Shown here in pieces: positions 35,066-39,591 of a DNA stretch of 39,591 nucleotides. The notes under the pieces were generated by a model that saw only the letters and a list, made by a program, of their open reading frames with translations, did no database searches and was not told the DNA's origin. The position numbers and the translations under genes are program-made. Within the stretch, counting starts at the first letter, position 1; every line of letters starts with the position of its first letter. Origin of the DNA: Pseudomonadales bacterium (GTDB lineage: Bacteria > Pseudomonadota > Gammaproteobacteria > Pseudomonadales > Azotimanducaceae); NCBI GenBank assembly GCA_029248675.1, contig JAQWIX010000183.1, forward strand, positions 1 to 39,591, in the 5' to 3' direction.

Positions 35066-35069
35066 TGCA

Positions 35070-35516
35070 ATGGACCTTTCCTCGACTCAAAAACCACCCC
35101 AAACAGTCGATCAAACAATTGATCAAACAGCGCTGGCGCCCAGGTGGCGACTGCCACTTTCGCGGTTTCTCCTAATGGCTCTGGGCTGTATGTCCTTCAC
35201 GGGATGGACGAATGCGGATACCGGCAATGCGACGGATGCTCAACAGTATTTCGCAAGCAAGAGCGTGGGCGGTGTCTCAAATCAGGCGGGCGGGTCTATT
35301 GTCCCTGGTACCGTCGATCTCAATACAGCGACGGCTGAGGAACTGGCCGCTGCCCTGAAAGGTGTTGGGTTGTCCAAGGCCAAGGCCATCGTGCGTTATC
35401 GTACTGAGATTGGGCCTTTTCGCGATGTTCAGGAGCTCGAAGAAGTGAAGGGCATTGGGCCTAGGACCGTAGCCCGCAATAAAAGCCGTATCACCTTGAG
35501 CAAGGCCAAACGATAA
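35070..35516 (+). CDS. ComEA-like helix-hairpin-helix DNA-binding protein
   Basis: The 148-residue protein has a hydrophobic segment near residues 31-47 (SRFLLMALGCMSFTGW) that is a late signal or anchor after an unusual 30-residue polar N-terminus, a linker, then a tandem helix-hairpin-helix fold VDLNTATAEELAAALKGVGLSKAKAIVRYRTEIGPFRDVQELEEVKGIGPRTV. This fold is the ComEA/YbaV-type DNA-binding domain; in competent bacteria ComEA pulls DNA into the periplasm. The tail is basic (SKAKR). Near the start is a short repeat, DQTIDQTA. AGGAG lies eight bases before the ATG. Confidence 0.83.
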   Translation: MDLSSTQKPPQTVDQTIDQTALAPRWRLPLSRFLLMALGCMSFTGWTNADTGNATDAQQYFASKSVGGVSNQAGGSIVPGTVDLNTATAEELAAALKGVGLSKAKAIVRYRTEIGPFRDVQELEEVKGIGPRTVARNKSRITLSKAKR

Positions 35517-35636
35517 CCGTTAACAATGGGTAGAGTTGGCATCTTTCTGCATCGGTGATGGAAGGTGGTTTGTTTCGTCGCTGGCTCACGGTAATAATGA
35601 GGCTCAAGTTGGGAGTAGGAATCAAAAGGATTCCAA

Positions 35637-35643
35637 GAGGAGG
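35637..35643 (+). promoter_or_regulatory. Strong ribosome binding site deciding a TTG start
   Basis: GAGGAGG at 35637-35643 is a near-perfect anti-16S sequence and sits five bases from the TTG at 35649. It is the main reason to include the repetitive N-terminus of the nitronate monooxygenase-like protein in the coding region. Confidence 0.6.
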
Positions 35644-35648
35644 CCAAC

Positions 35649-36830
35649 TTGAGTGGAGATAACAGGCTCAGCGGAGATAACAGGCCGAGCAGCGATAACC
35701 GAGGGAGCGAAGAGAAGGCGATGAGTGCTATCTGGAGTCCGATGTGCGAGCGATTTGGTATCGATAGTCCAATATTTGGCTTTGCTCATGATGTGGAAAC
35801 CGTTGCGGCTATCACCAATGCCGGTGGCTTCGGGGTTTATGGCGCAACTCGTCGATTCCCCCATGAGATTACCCAAGAGCTGGCGCATATTCGTCAGCTC
35901 GTGGGCAATCGCCCCTTTGGTGTTGATCTCGTGCTGCCGCCGGGAATGCCAGAACATAATTCTCGTGAGGCCATTGAGGCAGAAATTCCCGAGGAGCATC
36001 GTGCTTTCGTCGATGAGCTAATTCAGCGCCACCACGTACCCAAAGCTACTAAGCCCGGTATGCGCACACGCCTTATACGCTCAAAAGAAATTGAACAAGA
36101 GCAGTTGCGCGCGGTTATGGAAAGCGATGTAGATATGCTGGCTTGCGGCATTGGCGCGCCGGCCGATGTGGTTGGCGAAGCAAAAGAACGCGGTAAATGT
36201 ACTTTGGCCTTGATAGGTAGCCCACATCATGTGCCTAAGGCGATAGCCGCAGGAGTAGTGGTGATTGTGGCCCAAGGCTACGATGCCGGAGCCCATACGG
36301 GTCCCATTGGAACCTATTCTTTAGTGCCGCAAATTGTCGACGCCGCTGGAGACATTCCTGTTTTGGCAGCAGGTGGGGTGGCAACGGGCCGGCACATAGC
36401 CGCGGCTTTGGCCATGGGCGCTCAAGGCGTGTGGCTTGGTACCGCATGGCTGTTGTCTTCAGAACACCAAGGCGATATGCACCCGGTTAACCGGGATAAG
36501 CTGATTCAAGCTGGCAGCGCAGACACGGTGATCACGCGATCCGAAAGCGGCAAGCCCTTCCGTCAGGTACGAACTGGCTGGAGCCAAGCTTGGGAAGCCG
36601 AGGGTGCGCCGGCACCGTTGAAAATGCCCTATCAAGATGTGCTGGTCGGGGATCTGCTCGGTGCGATAGAAGAGCACGACATCGAGCCCTTGATTCACTC
36701 AGGGGCCGGCCAAAGCATTGCTTACTTCAATGATGTGAAGCCGGTTGCAGAGATCATGGCCCAACTGATCGATGAAACAGCCCAAGCGCTTCGTCACCAG
36801 ACGCGCCATCTTCGCAATGAACCGGGATAG
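35649..36830 (+). CDS. Nitronate monooxygenase-family FMN enzyme
   Basis: The 393-residue protein fits the NMO/2-nitropropane dioxygenase family, TIM-barrel FMN enzymes that oxidise nitronates. Marks are SPIFGFAHDVETVAAITNAGGFGVYG, CGIGAPADVV, AQGYDAGAHTG and AAGGVATGRHIAAALAMGAQGVWLGTAWL. The first 24 residues are repetitive (SGDNRLSGDNRPSSDNR) from an 18-bp DNA tandem repeat. TTG at 35649 is preceded by a perfect AGGAGG five bases upstream; if translation began at ATG 35721 the repeat would be excluded, but its ribosome binding site is weaker. The family has many members of unknown substrate. The next gene starts seven bases after its stop. Confidence 0.82.
   Translation: MSGDNRLSGDNRPSSDNRGSEEKAMSAIWSPMCERFGIDSPIFGFAHDVETVAAITNAGGFGVYGATRRFPHEITQELAHIRQLVGNRPFGVDLVLPPGMPEHNSREAIEAEIPEEHRAFVDELIQRHHVPKATKPGMRTRLIRSKEIEQEQLRAVMESDVDMLACGIGAPADVVGEAKERGKCTLALIGSPHHVPKAIAAGVVVIVAQGYDAGAHTGPIGTYSLVPQIVDAAGDIPVLAAGGVATGRHIAAALAMGAQGVWLGTAWLLSSEHQGDMHPVNRDKLIQAGSADTVITRSESGKPFRQVRTGWSQAWEAEGAPAPLKMPYQDVLVGDLLGAIEEHDIEPLIHSGAGQSIAYFNDVKPVAEIMAQLIDETAQALRHQTRHLRNEPG
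35652..35705 (+). repeat. Three 18-bp tandem repeats in the start of the nitronate monooxygenase gene
   Basis: Units 35652-35669, 35670-35687 and 35688-35705 share AG(T/C)GGAGATAACAGG in the first two copies; the third is AGCAGCGATAACCGAGGG. An eroded fourth copy leads to the alternative ATG at 35721. In protein they encode SGDNRL-type hexapeptides. Such a unit can expand or contract without a frameshift. Confidence 0.6.
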
Positions 36831-36836
36831 GGGCAT

Positions 36837-37397
36837 ATGAAAAGTCTTAGGCCGTCGGTTAGGTACTTTGTGCTCGGGTTGCTGGGCACGTTTGCAATGG
36901 GGTGCGCCAACCTCGAGTTAGCGTCTGCACCAACCACAGTGGTGCCCTTGTCCGGGGTGTGGTTGGTGGACAACACATCCTCAGACGATATCGCCGAGGC
37001 AATGCGCCCAGATAAGCGGCCGCTGAGCAAAAATCGGTTGTCCACGCGTTCGGAAATTGAGCGTATTCGTCGTGGTTCAGGCCTGGCCATCGTTGCAGAT
37101 GGCTTTCAGGTTTTAGAGGCCAATAGAATCGAGATTGAGCTTGGCGACGATTCCATGGGTGTCCAGCATCTTCCCGGCGTCTATCGGGACGTTAGCTGGG
37201 GCCTCAAAGACAGAGGGATTTGGCGGGTTCAAGCAGGGTGGGAAGAGGACGCGTTAGTCATCGCCTCAAAAACCAGCGGCATTGATGTGCTGGAGCGTTA
37301 CCAACTTGTGAATGAAAATCGGCTGGTGGTTCGGTTGGATATTAAAGCGGACGGAAATAAACGTTCCATACTCCGAGCCTTCAGGCGACTGCAATGA
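36837..37397 (+). CDS. Putative lipoprotein of unknown function
   Basis: I do not recognise the family. The 186-residue protein begins with basic residues, a hydrophobic stretch (YFVLGLLGTFAM) and a Cys at residue 23 in TFAMGCANLE, a lipobox-like signal with an atypical -3 Ala and -2 Met. The rest is a soluble domain with a GVWLVDNTSSDD segment, an Arg-rich region RSEIERIRRG and strands near the C-terminus (LVVRLDI). It starts six bases after the nitronate monooxygenase stop, so the two are probably in one transcript. A periplasmic or outer-membrane lipoprotein is an inference. Confidence 0.6.
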   Translation: MKSLRPSVRYFVLGLLGTFAMGCANLELASAPTTVVPLSGVWLVDNTSSDDIAEAMRPDKRPLSKNRLSTRSEIERIRRGSGLAIVADGFQVLEANRIEIELGDDSMGVQHLPGVYRDVSWGLKDRGIWRVQAGWEEDALVIASKTSGIDVLERYQLVNENRLVVRLDIKADGNKRSILRAFRRLQ

Positions 37398-37446
37398 AAG
37401 ACCGCCGCTCTAGGGAATTCCTTGAGCAATTGCCTAAGCCAGAGTA

Positions 37447-37474
37447 TTGCAATTGGAAGGGCAGACATTAAACT
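37447..37474 (+). promoter_or_regulatory. Predicted tRNA-Asn promoter
   Basis: TTGCAA (37447-37452) and TAAACT (37469-37474) are separated by 16 bases, with a GC-rich discriminator ACGCGC following, as in stringently controlled tRNA promoters. The mature tRNA begins about 41 bases downstream. Confidence 0.5.
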
Positions 37475-37515
37475 ACGCGCTCTCCTGTATGACCTCATGG
37501 GTCCTACACGACTAC

Positions 37516-37591
37516 TCCGCCTTAGCTCAGTTGGTAGAGCAAATGACTGTTAATCATTGGGTCGCTGGTTCGAGCCCAGCAGGCGGAGCCA
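37516..37591 (+). tRNA. tRNA-Asn (GTT)
   Basis: The cloverleaf is complete. The acceptor arm pairs TCCGCCT (37516-37522) with AGGCGGA, followed by discriminator G and an encoded CCA (37589-37591). The D arm contains AGCTCAGTTGGTAGAGC. The anticodon stem AATGA/TCATT carries the loop CTGTTAA with anticodon GTT at 37549-37551. The T arm is GCTGG-TTCGAGC-CCAGC. The sequence closely resembles gammaproteobacterial tRNA-Asn. I found no copy of its 3' end downstream that would mark an integrated element. Confidence 0.97.
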
Positions 37592-37883
37592 TCTTTTGGT
37601 GCATTGATAATCTCGATGCCCGGCCGATAAGTGGAGCCTCAGCTTAATAGGGCTGCGCTTGAAAGGATCATTTCTGGAAACGGCGTGACGCCATGACGTC
37701 GAGGGAATCGGGTCTGCGCGGCTCTAGACAGAGAGTAGGAAACCGCCGTAAACCCACCCGGTTCACAAAAGCCCTCTTTAATCAGTCTCTATCAAAAACC
37801 CTGTTACGCAAGTCATTGTCAAAAAAGCTCTGAAACGACAGCCTCCTCGGTCGGGCGATGCCAGCTTTTCCAGGTGGATGACC
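37592..37883. other. Gene-free stretch after tRNA-Asn
   Basis: About 290 bases with no plausible coding frame, no intrinsic terminator and no repeat of the tRNA 3' end. Short AT-rich runs and one weak inverted repeat (GCATTG ... CGATGC just after the tRNA) are all I see. It could be a remnant of a lost gene. Confidence 0.5.
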
Positions 37884-38132
37884 CTATTCTATGACCACAC
37901 CGCACTCTCGAAGTTCTTTAATGCGCTCCGGGGGCAGGCGCTTGCCAATTCGCTTCTGGCCGTGCAGCCAACTCCCTAGACGAAAATTGTTGCTGCTGAC
38001 ATAGGTGATTGGGACATTGGCGTCTCCATGGAGTTTTCTATAACCCCTGAGTTGCTTGATCCCCTTTTCCCACTGAGGATCACGTTTTTTCCAAAACATA
38101 TGATCGTCTTCGCGCGCACTAACATGGTGCAT
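37884..38132 (-). CDS. Orphan helicase-associated (HA) domain protein
   Basis: The 82-residue protein is essentially one helicase-associated domain: W-x2-GIKQLRGYRKLHGDANVPITYVSSNNFRLGSWLHGQKRIGKRLPPERIKELRECG. The spacing of W, Y, HGDANVP and LGxWL matches the Pfam helicase-associated family (PF03457), usually found in several copies behind DEAD/DEAH helicases. No helicase is next to it. The ATG at 38132 is preceded on the minus strand by AAAAGG at six bases; an internal ATG 11 codons later is possible. It is probably a small nucleic-acid-binding protein or the relic of a larger one. Confidence 0.72.
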   Translation of the reverse strand: MHHVSAREDDHMFWKKRDPQWEKGIKQLRGYRKLHGDANVPITYVSSNNFRLGSWLHGQKRIGKRLPPERIKELRECGVVIE

Positions 38133-38355
38133 TAAAGCCTTTTAGTCATCTCGTTAGACTTAGTCAACTATTAATTAGCGGTTTGATTGAGGGTATGTTG
38201 GCGATTCAGCCGTGCTCTGTCCTTGGTCGGAGCACCGGGGTTCAAAATCTCAATTTGTGTCTTTGGACGGAATTAGGTCGCAGCAGGCTTCGTCGAGCCG
38301 TTTGACCCAGATACACTAGTGGTCGCGATTGGGCTGCAGGGAAGGAGAGGGAACG
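38133..38355. other. Gene-free divergent gap with a hairpin
   Basis: Between the HA-domain gene and the flavin monooxygenase is a 223-base gap with an AT-rich left half. GTGCTC (38212-38217) pairs with GAGCAC (38230-38235) around a 12-base loop. It is followed by GGTTCAAAATC, which looks like a tRNA T-loop but has no matching arms. Promoters for both flanking genes should be here, but I cannot place them with confidence. Confidence 0.4.
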
Positions 38356-39591
38356 TTGAAGATCAATATAGCTGGGGCGGGTATCGGCGGCTTGGCAACA
38401 GCCCTTGCTTTGCACCAAGCCGGGCATGATGTTCGAGTTTTCGAGGCCGTTGACGAGCTGCAACCTTTGGGCGTCGGCATTAATCTGCTTCCTCAGGCGG
38501 CCCACGTGTTGGCGAAGCTGGGTGCGCTGGAGGCATTGTTGGGTCAAGGCGTTGCCACGAAGGAACTCAGCTACTTTAACGTCCATGGGCAACGCATTTG
38601 GACGGAACCCAGAGGTTTGTTTGCGGGTTTCGATGCCCCGCAGCTCTCGATTTCACGGGGCACCCTTCAGATGACCTTGCTGGACTTGGTCTGTCGGCGC
38701 CTGGGATCGGAGACCGTCGTTACGGATCACCGCCTATCGTCTTTTGCCCAAGATGAAGTTCGGGCCACCGCCACTTTTGTCACCCGGGACGGTTCCACGC
38801 GCCGTGAGACATCTGATTTGCTGATTTGTGCCGATGGAATACATTCAACCGCCCGGCATCAGATGTATCCGGACGAGGGCGATCCGATTTATTCCGGCCG
38901 TCTGCTGTGGCGAGGCACGTCTGTCGCCAAGCCCTTCCTGACCGGGGCTTCTATGATTATGGCGGGCTACGAGGACCAGAAGTTTGTTTGTTATCCCATC
39001 GAGTCCGTGCGCGAGGACGGCAACCAGCGCATCAATTGGGTTGCCGAACTGCGCCGCCCGTTGCCGGAACGGGCTCAGGGCTGGAGCCGCGAGGGCAACA
39101 TAGATGATTTTTTACCCGAGTTTGTTGATTGGCAATTTGATTGGCTGGACATACCGGGCTTGATCCGCGGCGCTGATCGAATTTACGAGTACCCAATGGT
39201 AGATCGTGACCCGGTGCCGTCTTGGAACCAGGGGCGTGTCACGCTGCTGGGAGATTCAGCTCATCCCATGTACCCCATCGGTTCCAACGGTGCCAGTCAG
39301 GCCATACTGGATGCTCAAGCCTTAGTGGATGCTTTAGATCAGGCTGCCACCTTCGTGTCCGGTGGGTCAGAAGATTCTGCAGGGGTGGCCAGTGAGGCGG
39401 TAGCCCTATATGAACAACAGCGTTTGCCAAGCACCGCGGCCATCGTTAAAGCCAATCGGGGTAATGGTCCAGAGCAGTGTATGCAGCTTGCCCATGAGCG
39501 AGCACCGGATGGTTTTGAGTCCCTAGGTGCGATCTTCGCCGACGGTGAACTGCAGGCCATTGCCGATCAATACAAGCAGTTAACCGGGATG
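38356..39591 (+). CDS. FAD-dependent monooxygenase, PhzS-like (cut by window end)
   Basis: The 412 visible residues form a group A flavoprotein monooxygenase. GAGIGG at residues 7-12 binds the FAD ADP part, and GDSAHPMYPIGSNGASQAILD near residue 300 is the second FAD motif. PLGVGINLLPQA, ISRGTLQMTLLD, ADGIHS and YPMVDRDPVPSW line up along the length with PhzS (5-methylphenazine-1-carboxylate monooxygenase) as I remember it. Neighbouring genes do not suggest phenazine synthesis, so the substrate is unknown. It starts with TTG at 38356, eight bases after an AGGAGAGG ribosome binding site. It runs past the end of the window without a stop. Confidence 0.85.
   Translation, partial: MKINIAGAGIGGLATALALHQAGHDVRVFEAVDELQPLGVGINLLPQAAHVLAKLGALEALLGQGVATKELSYFNVHGQRIWTEPRGLFAGFDAPQLSISRGTLQMTLLDLVCRRLGSETVVTDHRLSSFAQDEVRATATFVTRDGSTRRETSDLLICADGIHSTARHQMYPDEGDPIYSGRLLWRGTSVAKPFLTGASMIMAGYEDQKFVCYPIESVREDGNQRINWVAELRRPLPERAQGWSREGNIDDFLPEFVDWQFDWLDIPGLIRGADRIYEYPMVDRDPVPSWNQGRVTLLGDSAHPMYPIGSNGASQAILDAQALVDALDQAATFVSGGSEDSAGVASEAVALYEQQRLPSTAAIVKANRGNGPEQCMQLAHERAPDGFESLGAIFADGELQAIADQYKQLTGM

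Noticed and set aside
35536-35552. Sigma-54-like TTGGCAT...TGCAT before the nitronate monooxygenase
   Set aside because: GG and GC are separated by nine bases; sigma-54 promoters need ten with little tolerance.
38207-38260. tRNA-like hairpin plus T-loop-like GGTTCAAAATC
   Set aside because: No acceptor, D or T stem can be paired around it, so it is not a tRNA gene or a clear tRNA fragment.
37565-38355. Integration element downstream of tRNA-Asn
   Set aside because: tRNA-Asn is a common integration site, but I found no integrase gene and no direct repeat of the tRNA 3' end in the window.
1-39591. CRISPR array, insertion sequence or prophage
   Set aside because: No regularly spaced repeats with unique spacers, no transposase or phage gene, and no terminal inverted repeats were seen.

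Overview
The window reads as a chromosomal core-gene segment of a gammaproteobacterium, most like the Pseudomonas/marine Oceanospirillales side of the class. The evidence is gene order: purM / DUF2066 / CDP-alcohol phosphatidyltransferase / hda; yciB-yciO-trpS-scpA-scpB-rluB; yciK-ubiG-(mtaD-like)-gyrA-serC-pheA-hisC-tyrA-cmk-rpsA-ihfB-lapA. These blocks resemble the Pseudomonas aeruginosa arrangement recalled from memory. Base composition looks moderately GC-rich, coding density is very high, and many genes overlap by 1-4 bases or start with GTG or TTG. I see no insertion sequence, prophage, CRISPR array or rRNA. One tRNA gene (Asn, GTT) is present.

Layout. 1-2 kb: the tail of dcd converges on purM and a TfoX-like gene. 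2-7 kb (+): DUF2066 protein, phosphatidyltransferase, hda, a MurG of the type usual in Firmicutes, and a short-form serA. 7-14.3 kb (-): mnmC, a mercaptopyruvate-type sulfurtransferase, argS, an unusual membrane-anchored cold-shock-domain protein, a periplasmic cyclophilin, pdxJ and yciB. 14.5-19.3 kb (+): yciO, trpS, scpA, scpB, rluB. 19.2-24.7 kb: yciK and ubiG (-), a two-gene plus-strand block (VOC protein, acyltransferase), a degenerate MtaD-like amidohydrolase (-) and a cupin (+). 24.8-35 kb (+): gyrA and the mixed-function supraoperon serC-pheA-hisC-tyrA-cmk-rpsA-ihfB-lapA. 35-39.6 kb: ComEA-like protein, nitronate monooxygenase, putative lipoprotein, tRNA-Asn, an orphan helicase-associated domain protein (-) and the start of a PhzS-like flavin monooxygenase.

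How the genes work together. The window holds a serine branch (serA, serC), an aromatic branch (pheA, tyrA, hisC, trpS), vitamin B6 synthesis (pdxJ; SerC also serves this pathway in other gammaproteobacteria), chromosome maintenance (hda, gyrA, scpAB, ihfB), translation and RNA modification (argS, trpS, rpsA, rluB, mnmC, yciO) and envelope genes (murG, phosphatidyltransferase, yciB, lapA).

Most interesting points: (1) an MtaD-family amidohydrolase that has lost most metal and catalytic residues, in a locus that also lacks mtnA and mupP; (2) a two-helix membrane protein with a long Arg/Gly/Asp-rich linker and a C-terminal cold-shock domain; (3) a Firmicutes-type MurG outside any division cluster; (4) the tyrA-cmk junction without the aroA domain; (5) a comEA leader in which two mutually exclusive hairpins could hide or free the ribosome binding site; (6) two unrelated 18-bp tandem repeats. 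I found no clear multi-gene system of an undescribed kind. All family assignments are from reading the sequence and memory of the families, with no database search.
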